This document shows positions 54,401 through 64,000 of a stretch of 64,000 nucleotides of DNA, in pieces. The stretch's first letter is position 1, and each line of letters begins with the position of its first letter. The notes beneath the pieces were generated by a model, which was not told the DNA's origin, did not search any database, and worked only from the letters and a program-made list of their open reading frames with translations. Where the stretch lies: NCBI RefSeq assembly GCF_014839835.1, contig NC_071632.1, forward strand, positions 16,820,487 through 16,884,486. Reading direction: 5' to 3'. The DNA is from Dryobates pubescens (Eukaryota > Chordata > Aves > Piciformes > Picidae). Position numbers and translations under genes: made by a program.

Positions 54401-57400
54401 TTACCCACATTCCATCCCCAAATCATCCCTGGTGGGCATGGAAAGATGTTTCTCAGGCGACCTGAGCTCCAGAGGCTGCTACAAAGCCAAGCACAGAGGA
54501 AAGCCTCTGAACAAGAAGCAGTTCCCCATGCCATTAGAGGTACCTGCTCAAGGAGTTCTGGTGGGATGGTGCGCTTGTTGCAGGATGCTGCTTTCTGAAG
54601 GACCTTCTTGGCCTCTTCTATCTTGCCTTTTGTTACCAGCCACCGAGCCGATTCTGGTAGCATACTGCCAAGGACATGAAATCAGGAGATGCTGCTCTGG
54701 CCTGCTGAGTTTCCCCACAGCCCATCTCCTTGCGATCACACCCAGCAAGCAATGGGCATCACATGTGATAGAGGGGATCTAGGTACCCTACTTTTAGGCC
54801 CCAAAGTCCATATTTGAAGACCTGAACCAAATCATCTGCTGCTTTCAGAGGTCCTGAGGGAGATGGGATGATCTCCACAGAAGTCCCTCCAGCATCAGCA
54901 CTCTAATGGGAAAGACCTAGCCTGCTCCTAAGCTGCTGCACTTACTTCTGAGTCTGCAAGGAGCTCTGCCTATGTCCCACTTACTGGAAATACAAGAAGG
55001 AGGCAAATATAGGAGCAGATCCTGCAATCTCCAGCAGCCTCCAGTTGCGAATTCCATAGCTCAAGCCAGCCAAAAGCATCTGCCCGACTGCGAAGCAGCA
55101 GTGAGAGCTAAGCACTGCCAGGGGCCGGGAGGAGGCTCCAATCCACTCTGTAGCTGAGAAAGAAGAAGGTTCAGGTATGTCACCTTGTTTCAATCAGCAT
55201 CCACAGAGTCCCTCACAGGGGAAGAGCTGGGCAATAAAAATCTCTCCCAGAGCTACTGGGCTCTTTCCCCACCCTGACCTCCTGAGCCTGATGGCTCTCC
55301 CCTTGCCCTCTTCTCACTGGCATGGGAGAGATGCTCCCCATGCCTTCCTGTCAGACATGAGGAAATGTCAAAATGCCAAAGGACAATGCAGAGCAAGGCC
55401 TGTCCTTACCTCAGTGCTTTTCAGGTTGTAGATGGTGATTTTTATTTTCTTGAGTCTTTTCCTCTTGCATCTTAAGAGGTCACACCTGCCTCAAGGCATG
55501 GGCATCCTACTTACCTAAGGCCAGGATCGTCATGGTGATCCCCGACACCGAAGCCCCCACGACACACCTGAAGGCCATGTACACATAGAAGTGGGGCACA
55601 AAGGCAATTCCTAAGCCAAAGAAGCCCTGGAGGATGACGGATATCAGAATGACTGGCCGGCGGCCGATCCTGGTGAGGAACAGGGAAGACACAATTGGTA
55701 CCTGGAGAGACCCCAACAAGGTGAGGAAGAGCTTACACAGTGATTGTATCACCCTCTTTTGGGAGCAATAATGCTCAGATTGGACACTGGGTTGACCTGG
55801 GACCCTGCACACAGGCAAGTGTCCTTCTCCCTTTCACCTGCTGTATGGCTGTGTCCTCACAGCACCTGAGGACTTTGATCAGGGTCCCTGGTAGCAAAGA
55901 GCAGCGACAAATGCATGGGGGGCAGCTCTAAGCCAGGCCTGGAGCAGTGTGCAGCTCTGCATGCTGACAGCCTTATACAGACCCTGGACAAGTGGCATTT
56001 CCTCACCTGTCACTTAGTAGTCCAAAAATCATGGATCCCAGGAACATCCCCAACATGTAGATAGACTGAGATATGTCATTCAGATCCTTCCTGTCACACA
56101 CCAGGTCATACTGGAGGAAGGAAACACATAGGCTTTCATTCTCAACAGACTCCAGATGCTTTCTGATCCCATCACCAAGGATGTGAGTCTCCATAGTATG
56201 CACATAGCACAGAAGTCATAGGTGGGACAAGCCCGTGGGGCACTCAGTGGTGTCTCTCTCGAGCACTGGAACCTACAGGACATCCCCAGCCCAGGCACCC
56301 CCAAGGAAGCCTCCTGAGTGGCAGATTTAAAAGTGGGACTTGGACCAGAAGTCTCAGCAGGTTGTTTCCTCCCAGACTGCCTTCCTCCCCAGAGGGAAAA
56401 AGATGAGAGCAATGCTAATGCCTGGGCTAAGTAGTTTCCATTAAAGAGATGTGCTGCAACTGCCAGCATCCAGAGGACGTAACAAAAAAGTCACAAAGGG
56501 AAGGTCATGTAAAGGAAGCACAGAGGTCAGAAAGCACTGAAAGAAGTTTAGCACTGCTCATGGTTGGCATTGCCATGCTCCTCTTGATCGTTAGATGGGG
56601 TTTTGCAGTGACAACCCTGAGATGGGGTAGGAGCACTGAGGCCCTGAGGCAGGAACCCCACAGCTGCTCACCCTTGACAGTTCCCAAAGACATGTGGGAG
56701 CAGAAATCAAGCACTTAGCTCTGTCTCCTTCTCCTGGACAGGCCATCTGAGCACAAATCTGTGCACAGGGACAAGTTGGAAGGTTACCTCCTGTCTGCAG
56801 AAAGGTACCTGGTGCAGGGACACTCAAAAGGTCCCACCATGAGTGACACTCTCTCCGGCCATAGCCCTGGCAGCATCTACCTTGCTGCCTGCTTGCATGC
56901 AATCTGTCAAGGACCTCACCTGGGGGCCGAATGGAGGAGCCAAGGTCCCCAAAACACACTTGATGTAAATCTCAGCCCAGCTGCACCATGGCCAGCACCA
57001 GTTTTGACTGAACTGCAGGACAGGGTGGCCATCTGGGCATCCCTTCCCTTCCCCATGCCCAGCCCCCCAGGGGTGGTTACAGACCTCGGTCAGCAGGGAG
57101 GGCGGCTGTCCCGCAGGGTACACCCACCCACTGCGGCACTCCTCGGTGGCGTTCAGGCCGTAGGTCCTGATGGAGTCCAGGTCCCAGTCCACCGGCGAGT
57201 ACCTGCGGCACTGCTCGTAGGCCCCATCCGCGCCTCGGGGCAGGGTGAGGTTCAGCTGCTCTTCCTCCGTCAGGTTGGGGCCGACAGCACGGATCCAGCT
57301 GGTGTCACAGTGGTGTGGCACATCAGAGACCATAAAAAGTTGGCAAAACTGGTGGAAAGCCACGCTGAGGCAGGGGAGCACGGTGAAGAGCACCAGCCGC

Positions 57401-57456
57401 TTCTGAAAGGGCCCAAAATCACCAACCACCTCCAGAACCTCCCCAACGCCTGACAT
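51430..57456 (-). CDS. SLC22A13: SLC22A13-like organic anion transporter, copy C (10 exons, inverted)
   Basis: Third intact paralogue, convergent with copy B. Exons (high to low): 57456-57085, 56110-56007, 55669-55515, 55153-54985, 54664-54544, 54002-53908, 53602-53388, 52498-52390, 52242-52032, 51525-51430; 548 aa. Signatures: [45 protein letters not shown]. Exon 9 is one base longer than in A and B (211 against 210), which looked like a frameshift. It splices instead to a phase-0 last exon of 31 codons, unrelated to the A/B last exon and ending NEYTKTTRF. The final T-R-F fits a class I PDZ ligand, as in renal OAT10/URAT1-type proteins. The first 46 residues differ strongly from A and B, but the following loop is identical to A. 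Confidence 0.9.
52805..53240 (+). repeat. CR1 LINE fragment in copy C intron 7
   Basis: Sense CR1 (ccctgtgaggagtggctgag to aacctggttaattctgtgag), opposite to the host gene. Moderately diverged and not present in copies A or B. Confidence 0.85.
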
Positions 57457-58079
57457 TGGGATTGGGAGCTGCGTCTGGAATGGGACAGTGCTGGGACAGA
57501 CTTCCCAGGATGGAATTAATGTTTAAACCTAAGATAAGCTCTGCAGGCACAGGCAGCCACCATAAAGCCAGGACAGACATTACAGCTGTTTTTTTTTACC
57601 TAAGCACGCCTTGTAATACATTAATCACCTCTGAGCCACCCACCAAGACTGGAGCAGAAGGGTATCTGCTTCAGGTGACCTGGGTCGCCTCCTCTGCCAA
57701 GCCCAGGTGGCAGGGTGGGGGGGGAAAGGCTTCTCCAGAGCAAGTGCTGTATTTGCTGGACCACCAAGATGGTCCCTAGCAGTTGCACTTGGTCAAGTAA
57801 GGTTCAGAGGCACCAAGAGAGCCCAGTGTGATGCAGAGCTGGGCAAAGCCCAGGGGAATAAAGGAAATGATGCTAAGGGGATGGGCAAAGCCAGAAACAA
57901 GGAAAGGACAGTTGGCTGTTGTCCCTGGTGACAGGAGACTTTGTTTCCTTCCATCTTTTGCAGCTTGCCTGCGCAACCACAAGCAAGCCATGCATGGGAC
58001 ACTCACCTCTACCGAGCTCTGCTCTGAGCTACCCGTGCTGGGTCTGCTCGAGTCCCTCCCCCTCTTTCCTGTAGGCCCC
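57457..58079 (-). promoter_or_regulatory. SLC22 copy C upstream region
   Basis: Mostly unlike the A/B promoters, but keeps the GTTTAAACATTAAT block (minus strand, 57515-57528) at 58 bp from the ATG, almost the same spacing as in A and B. A consensus AGATAAG GATA-type site is nearby (plus strand 57531-57537). No other feature is recognised. Confidence 0.4.
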
Positions 58080-58290
58080 TTTTGAGCAGAGAAGCCACTA
58101 TAAGGTGCTCCTGGAGCTTTCTCTTCTCCAGGCTGAGCCACCTCAACTCTGAGCCTGTTCTCACAGGAGAGGTGCTCCAGCTACCCATCAGCTTTGTAGC
58201 CTCCTCTGGACTCACTCCAACAGGTCCACGTCTTTCTTGCATGCTGCAGACCCCAGAGCTGAACAAGGAAGTCCAAAAGAGCAAGTACTG
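58080..58290 (-). repeat. CR1 internal fragment, diverged
   Basis: 'ggagctttctcttctccagg', 'ctgagccacctcaactctga' and 'ctgcagaccccagagctgaa' match an inverted, old CR1 3' segment lacking its terminal end. Confidence 0.65.
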
Positions 58291-58644
58291 TGGAGATAAG
58301 AGGAGGCAGTGCAGCTTATGTTCCAAACACTTCTCAGGGTATAAATGATCCATCTTCAATACCATCCTGTGTCACTCTAAGGTGCTCCTGGGCAAGGGAT
58401 ACTGATCCCCAGCTGCACAGGGCACGCAGAACTTGAAGCAAACTTTCCAACTGGAGAAAAGCCCCCAGGGTGCAATCCTAGGTGCACCCTTGCTCTATTT
58501 CTGCAGAGCATGCCCATCCCCTCCCTACTGAGTCTTCCTGGGGGCTATCAAATCTCCCACCACCCCAGAACAGAAATGCTCCAGGAGCTGCAGACACCTC
58601 TTAAGCCCAATCCCTTCTCATCCAAGCCAACCACACAAACACAT
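58291..58644. other. Short spacer between OXSR1 and SLC22 copy C
   Basis: Nothing recognisable; separates the OXSR1 polyadenylation site from the region upstream of copy C. Confidence 0.5.
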
Positions 58645-58663
58645 GGCAATGGACAATTTGTTC

Positions 58664-58669
58664 TTTATT
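58664..58669 (-). terminator. OXSR1: Distal polyadenylation signal of OXSR1
   Basis: TTTATT on the plus strand, AATAAA on the minus strand. It is the last canonical signal before the spacer and gives a 3' UTR length typical of OXSR1. Confidence 0.6.
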
Positions 58670-58721
58670 GATTAAAAATTAGAGACATGCAGTAAAATAC
58701 AAAGTCCAAAAAAAAGGGAAA

Positions 58722-58743
58722 GGGGGGGGGGGGGGGGGGGGGG
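58722..58743 (+). repeat. Homopolymer G(22) (C-run in OXSR1 mRNA)
   Basis: Twenty-two consecutive G residues on the plus strand near the distal end of the OXSR1 3' UTR. Confidence 0.9.
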
Positions 58744-59710
58744 AAGCCTGAATATTTTACACCTTTCATTATAATCTACAATACACCAAGGTTGTGGAGA
58801 GGATGGGTTTTCATTAACAGAGCATTGCCCTTAAAAGTAGGAACTAACATTGAATTTCCACCTGCTTCCAGGTTCAGATGAGAAATTTGCACAAAACCCC
58901 CCAAATGCTTAATGACACTGGAAAACAATTATGAACAGCATTGGCACTTACTGGAACAACATCAGAAAGACAGTTGTCTACAACTGTAATAGCCCAAGTA
59001 AATATTCTGAACTCCTACCCAAGACATCGGGAGCTCTACACAACAAAAGACATCCATTGGTTTTTTTTTCCCTCTTTACTTATCTTCTCCATGAAGGAAC
59101 TAGGGAGCCTTGGTTTAGTGTGAGCTCAAGCTCTCCAAGTCCTGGCTTTGGGAAGGTGGGGAATAACTTAATAAATAGATGCTGCATTGTTCCATTTGAG
59201 CAGTTTAAGTCTTACCTGTGTCAGCACCAGTACACAAATGAGTAAGGAGGTCCCCATGGCATGCAGGCAGAAGGGAAATAATACTGTACCAAGACTACCT
59301 TGTCTCTGTATCCTAAAGGTTTCCAATACATCCCTATCAGCCCCAGGGTGACATGAAAATTGAGGTGTCAGCCTGCTCTTCCCCAAGCCAAGAAGCTCAA
59401 ACGTGGGATGCCATAGGGAGTGCTTTGTGTCAGACAACAGGAGAAAGTGCCAGAGGTGCCACATGTCGGTGCACACACACACACACACACTTAGCCAAAT
59501 CCAACCCCTACCAACTCCCTGGTATTTGGCATCCCCTTCTTGGATTTTAAGAGCATCTGCTCAGCACCCTGGGATGCTCTTGATCCCAAACCCTCTTTCA
59601 CCTCTCCCTCCTCACAATCACCAGCCACGAGGCTGCGAATAGCCCAAGGGACGTAACCCACGTCCACCATGGGGCAAAAAGCAACAGGGGCACTATATAA
59701 AGAACACACA

Positions 59711-60470
59711 CAATTCAGGAGACTTCCCCAGCTGCTCATAGAGAACAATATATAAACACAGATTGTTCATCTGAAGGCTTGGAAATAAGAAAAAGTCCTA
59801 GCTGAACCCAGCCCTTCTGCTCTAACCCTCTGTTTCTGCAGTGTTTGTGGCTGATGGAAACCAAGCACGTTTCCAGCTGCCTGCTAAATGACAGACTTAC
59901 AAGTCCTGTGTAGAAAACACTCCAGAGCCAACAGCAGTTAAAGGCCAACTGTGAAACAGTAGGGAAATAAAAGACAAACCAAAACAAATCACCACCATTT
60001 ATTATTCACATATTGCATTACAAGTGTCTCTCCTCCAAGTCAGAGGATAATTTCTATGCTGGATGCAGCAGCTCAAACCCAAAGCACATCCAAAGAAAAG
60101 CTACACAGGTGTGTGACAGGGCTTCAGTGACATCCTGAGCCAAGGTGGAGGCTTGGAGCGAGGAGGAGGCTGCTGGCCCAAGCCCTTAGTGCAGGAGGGA
60201 CACAGCCTGGTGCTGGCTGGCCCAGGGCTGCCACTCTCCTGGGGCTTCTTTATTGCTGTGAAACACGACAGGGAAGGCTCCACGGGTAGCAGTCTGCAGG
60301 GGAGCGGGAAGAGGTGGGGAGGAGTGGCGCAGCCAGGCCTTCCAGGCTGGGTTTGAGGAGCAGTTTGAAGTGCATCATCCTTTGCAAATGCAGAGTGACC
60401 CAGCTCTCCTCTGCCTCTGACCATGACCACTTAGTTGGTCATCTGAAGGACCAGTTTCCCAACAGCAATG
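59711..60470 (-). repeat. Inverted copy of SLC22 3' tail inside OXSR1 3' UTR
   Basis: Near-perfect match to 37180-37925 (copy A) on the minus strand, that is in sense with OXSR1 transcription. It carries the SLC22 AATAAA at 59998-60003. On the side beyond 60473 similarity to the SLC22 tail continues weakly for about 35 bp and then fades, so the high identity ends abruptly inside an older homologous stretch. Confidence 0.85.
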
Positions 60471-60937
60471 CCTCATTGCTCTGCTTCAAGAACAGACTAC
60501 ATTTAAGCTGCAGAATGAAAGGTAATTTGAGGAAGGACTGCTTAAAGTAACTTAAAAGGTTCAGCCCTCATGCCACACCTGGCACTCATGTGGAGAGAAC
60601 CAAAATGGAATCATAAAAAAAAAAGGAAAGAAAAAAAAATATTAAGGCAGTTTACAAAGGGAAGCTGACTTCTAACACCCCAAAATCAAGGAAATTCTCA
60701 CACAGCACATGGGAAGGCGGCTCTCCCTCCCCTGGGTTAAGACTTGGCTTGCTTTCTCAGGTGCAAGCATTCAAACCAAGCAGTTTCCAAAGGAACACAG
60801 CTGAAGAGAAGCAGGTTTCTCAGCGCTCCAGGTGACCCAAACAACATGTACATTGGTGTGGCAGACAGGAGGAGAAGCAGGTAAATAAAGAACTAACAGA
60901 GATCCGTTCGGTATTAAAACTTGTGCAAAAATAGCAA

Positions 60938-60981
60938 GTGGGGGGCGGGGGGGGGGAGGGAGGGAGGGAGGGAGGTGGGGG
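60938..60981 (+). repeat. G-rich (GGGA)n tract, G-quadruplex potential
   Basis: GGGGGGCGGGG followed by four or more GGGA units. On the OXSR1 mRNA this is C-rich; the quadruplex-forming strand is the template strand of OXSR1. Confidence 0.75.
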
Positions 60982-61428
60982 AAAACACCCAACCAAAAAA
61001 ATAACCCAAAAAAAGAAGAAGAAACCACATGGAGGCAAAACATTTAGGCAAGATCATCAGAGCAGTGGAACCCCCTGCTTCGTACTCAGTAGTATTTTTC
61101 TTATTCTTTAAAGTAAGGCAATTAAGAAAATGAACATGCAGGCAATGAGGTGTTGGAGCTGCATGTCTGAGATGACAAGGTACAAAAACATGAGAGTTGT
61201 TTACAAAAGGTGTAAACAGCATCAGGGATTTTTTTCAGGAAGGTTTGTGATCCTATCAAGAAAAAAAAACAAATGTTAAAGCTTCTAGGAAGGGGGCTGT
61301 AGTTCGATTCTTTGGCAGTAGTGGTTTGTTGTTTGTGGTTTGTTGGTGTGTTTCTTTTAGGCTAACAGAAGCATTACGAATATGCACATGTGGGTTCTCA
61401 GTTGGGAAACATCTGCTGGGACCATTGT

Positions 61429-64000
61429 TTAGCTGATGCTGAGCTGTGCAAATCCTATAAGCTTGCCATCATCGGGGATATCTGAGCCTTCCACACCAGA
61501 TGCCTGCAACACAATCACAGAATCATAGAATCAATAAGGTTGGAAGAGACCTCAAGGATCACCAAGTCCAACCTGTCACCACAGACCTCATGACTACTAA
61601 ACCATGGCACCAAGTGCCACGTCCAATCCCCTCTTGAACACCTCCAGGGATGGTGACTCCACCACCTCCCTAGGCAGTACATTCCAATGGCTAACAACTC
61701 TCTCTGGGAAGAGCTTTCTCCTCACCTCGAGCCTAAAGGAGCCGAGATCCAGGCAGCGACAGCCACACTCTGCATGCACCACGCTGCGCATCGCAACGTG
61801 AGACAGTGCAGGGAAGGGCAGTCACAGGACAGTGCTGCACTGCACTCAGCAGCTCACACTACCCACCATTAAAATGAGCACTTTTCTCCCCCCTTTCCTT
61901 TGAAGTTAGGAAGGACTGGGACTGAAGCTTTGCCCATGTCTGCTCTGACTAGGGCTGCATGTGCTACCTGGAGCAAAACCTGAAAGTGGTTATCATGGAA
62001 CGACTGCTTGGCCACAAATAAGGTGGTCAGACCTTCGTTTTGCCTCTGTAACTACCACTGAAGGATTCACCTGTTGTTCTTCTCTTCTAGCCTAGCCTGT
62101 CTTCTAGCTCTGACTCTCTTTTTTTGCTGGGTTTTTCATTTGTTTTGGGGGTTTTGTTTGTTTTTTGTTTGGTTGGGTTTTTTTACCTCCTTCATTTCAT
62201 TTCCTCCCCAGAGAAAATGTATCCAGACCCTCCCCATCCTCCTCCTCCTTCAAGAAAGCAATTTGTTGCCTTTCTTAGACCACTTACCTGCCCTGAAGTA
62301 TTTTCTGCCCTTTCTGGGCAACTGCACAGAAAATACCCTTTTGCAACTCGGATGTGTTTATTGGCCAGGGTGAGGGAGTGCTTGTATGAGCACATCACCT
62401 CACATTTAACCCTGGGGCTGCTCAGAGAGCACAAGCAGAGAGCTTGCAATGCTTACTGTTAGATAACCAGTAGGAAGCTTTGGGAAAGAAGGGGGGATTT
62501 AGATTGCATACACTAGATGCCTACAGTCAACATCACAGGCATCCATAAGCAATGCCTTCTCTTTGCAAGTGAGAAGTTGTTCAGTTAGGGAACAGGAATA
62601 AATACCAGTTTGAAAGTGATGGATCTGTTTGCCTGGGGGTCTTCCACAATTTTCTGCAAATTAGCTGCAACTGAAATCACACACACACACAAAGAAGATG
62701 GGCAAATATTAGGACAGGCTAGAGAAAACCATCCCAAACTCATTAGGTCTCTTTATTACTCAGTAAACTTAGAAGCTTTTAAATAATGAAAATAGTTTAG
62801 GTCTCAAGTAGTCTCAATCCACTGAAATCTAAACCTAAAGGCTTAACTGTGAAAATGCTCTCATTTGTTACTGTGCCTCTTGTTCAGAGGTAGTTCTCAT
62901 TCCCTGGATGTGGTGGGATTAGCAGTGATAAACTGCCCAACTGCACCTGGAAATGCAGTTAAATTTGCAGTACTGGCATTTCCAGAAGTTGCAGCCTGTA
63001 AGTCAAAATATGCAGGCAGTGATGACAGTTTAAAAGCCCCACCTGCTACACAGAAGGACACACTTATTTAGCCAGCTGTTGCCAGAGGTACTGTTCACCT
63101 GGATCTTCATACCCATACACAAAAGCACTTCACACCTCCTTCCCCAGCCCCACTCAAAACAAAAAAGCCTGGCTGATTCCAGTCCCAGACCTCTCTGGTG
63201 CAGGACCTGTGAGCAGTACAGGCTTCTGCAGCAATTTGGCAATACAAAGATGTCAGATGATGCATTGATTAGCTTTCAGTTTGCATTACAAGGAACATTT
63301 GCTTCATAATGTTTCCAACTAGCTCATACCCTTGTAGACTAAGGCTTGCCTAAATGTACTGGCCATGGAACTGCCACCAGTATTAACAGTAGTTTTGCAG
63401 AGCCACTGGGGTAGACAAACAAGGCCAGAGTGAACTCTCCTAGTATCCCCTAATCAAAGAACAACTGAAATGGTTAAAGCAGAAAAAATAATACATCATT
63501 ACCTACTACCAGATCTCTGCCGTCAACAAGACCTGCTGAAATGAGTTCTTGAGACACACCATCAGCAGTATCTGTTGGGGAGAAACCCAAGAGCCAGTCA
63601 CCACCCAACAGAAATTGTCCAGCTGATGGAGCCATCACATAGAAACCTAAAGGAGCTTGTACAGGCTGAGCAGCAAAAGGGTTGGGTATTAGGATGCACA
63701 GCAGGTGCAGTCAGACAGCTCTCAGCTATGCTGTCAGACTCCTGAGATGGAATTCATTGAAAGGCTGCACTTTGGTCCCACCCACAAGCAGTTTTGAGGG
63801 GCTTCTCAACAGTAGTGCTCCAAGCCCAAGCATAAGGCAAGCCCCTTAGGAAGGCACTGTGGACAGACACTACACACACACACACACCCCACCAAGCACA
63901 AAACCTTCTCTTCACCAAAACCACCTTCACACACTGGGGTTGCCCAGCAGCTCACCTCTCCCTGGGGTAAATTCAAATCGGATATCATTGAGCTCTTTTT
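61429..64000 (-). CDS. OXSR1: Oxidative stress responsive kinase 1, C-terminal exons (partial)
   Basis: OXSR1 (OSR1) is a STE20-family kinase activated by WNK kinases that phosphorylates NKCC/KCC cotransporters. The window holds only its last four coding exons: 64000-63956 (continues beyond the window), 63571-63503, 62670-62606 and 61503-61429. They encode [15 protein letters not shown], then [30 protein letters not shown] and [18 protein letters not shown]...LSIS, matching the conserved CCT (PF2) domain that docks RFxV/I peptides. All junctions have GT/AG sites and consistent phase, and the stop is TAA at 61431-61429. The kinase domain lies outside the window. Confidence 0.96.
61512..61740 (-). 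repeat. CR1 LINE fragment in OXSR1 intron
   Basis: Inverted CR1 3' end (cacagaatcatagaatcaat...) starting about 10 bp from the acceptor of the last OXSR1 exon. Very similar to the copies at 9205 and 46665, so probably young. It lies in the same orientation as the OXSR1 transcript and immediately next to the splice acceptor. Confidence 0.88.
61741..63955 (-). other. OXSR1: OXSR1 introns
   Basis: Apart from the exons at 62606-62670 and 63503-63571, this is intron without other recognisable genes. It has T-rich stretches (62110-62190) and short CA repeats (62679-62690 and 63870-63890). Confidence 0.7.

Larger units (their letters stand above)
58645..61428 (-). other. OXSR1: OXSR1 3' UTR (about 2.8 kb)
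   Basis: Runs from the stop codon down to a polyadenylation signal (AATAAA on the minus strand, 58664-58669). It includes a G(22)/C(22) run (58722-58743), a (CA)n tract near 59471-59490, a G-rich (GGGA)n tract (60938-60981) and an SLC22 tail copy (59711-60470) with its own AATAAA in sense orientation. Confidence 0.75.

Overview
This window is vertebrate genomic DNA, almost certainly from a bird. It has large single-exon and many-exon genes with GT/AG introns and many CR1 LINE fragments with the typical avian 3' end. It also has avian-type LTR remnants and three recognisable host loci: XIRP1 (Xin), a cluster of SLC22A13-like organic anion transporters, and the 3' end of OXSR1. In mammals these loci lie on one chromosome arm (human 3p22) but further apart. 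Species identification is inference; the density of young CR1 copies would suit a CR1-rich lineage such as Piciformes, but I cannot prove that.

Layout. 1-8082 is mostly non-coding, with no gene I can support. A small open exon at 8083-8243 has good splice sites and encodes an EPLIN/XIRP2-like 'SVKE..A.Y' motif. After two CR1s, 9657-9983 holds a cluster of muscle-type transcription factor motifs. The 7.7-kb XIRP1 exon (11254-18948) carries 27 Xin repeats. About 6 kb further on the same strand are two exons (25190-25314 and 26020-29242) encoding one complete LIM domain plus about 1,050 residues of unfamiliar protein. Exon phases let the 8083 exon splice in frame either to the Xin exon or to the LIM exon, so I suggest one modular XIRP1 locus with alternative ends, comparable to XIRP2.

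From 31.4 to 57.5 kb lie three complete ten-exon SLC22A13-like genes: copies A (31489-37113, +) and B (43056-48868, +) in tandem, and copy C (51430-57456, -) converging on B. All three have intact frames (546, 548 and 548 aa) and the usual MFS/SLC22 signatures. They are mosaics. The large extracellular loop in exon 1 is identical at nucleotide level between A and C although the first 46 codons are strongly diverged. The A and B 3' ends are almost identical, and A and B have a C-terminal tail unrelated to that of C, which ends in a PDZ-ligand-like TRF. Between A and B is a graveyard of old LTR fragments with CR1 insertions, plus a second copy of the LIM-gene intron.

The right end (58.65-64 kb) is the 3' end of OXSR1 on the minus strand: four terminal coding exons of the CCT domain and a 2.8-kb 3' UTR. 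That UTR contains a nearly perfect extra copy of the SLC22 3' tail in sense orientation, including its polyadenylation signal.

Functionally the loci are separate: XIRP1 (actin bundles at muscle junctions), SLC22 (apical or basolateral anion exchange in kidney or gut), and OXSR1 (kinase controlling cation-chloride cotransporters). The main interest is the modular XIRP1 locus and the repeated gene conversion among SLC22 copies, which has reached the OXSR1 3' UTR.
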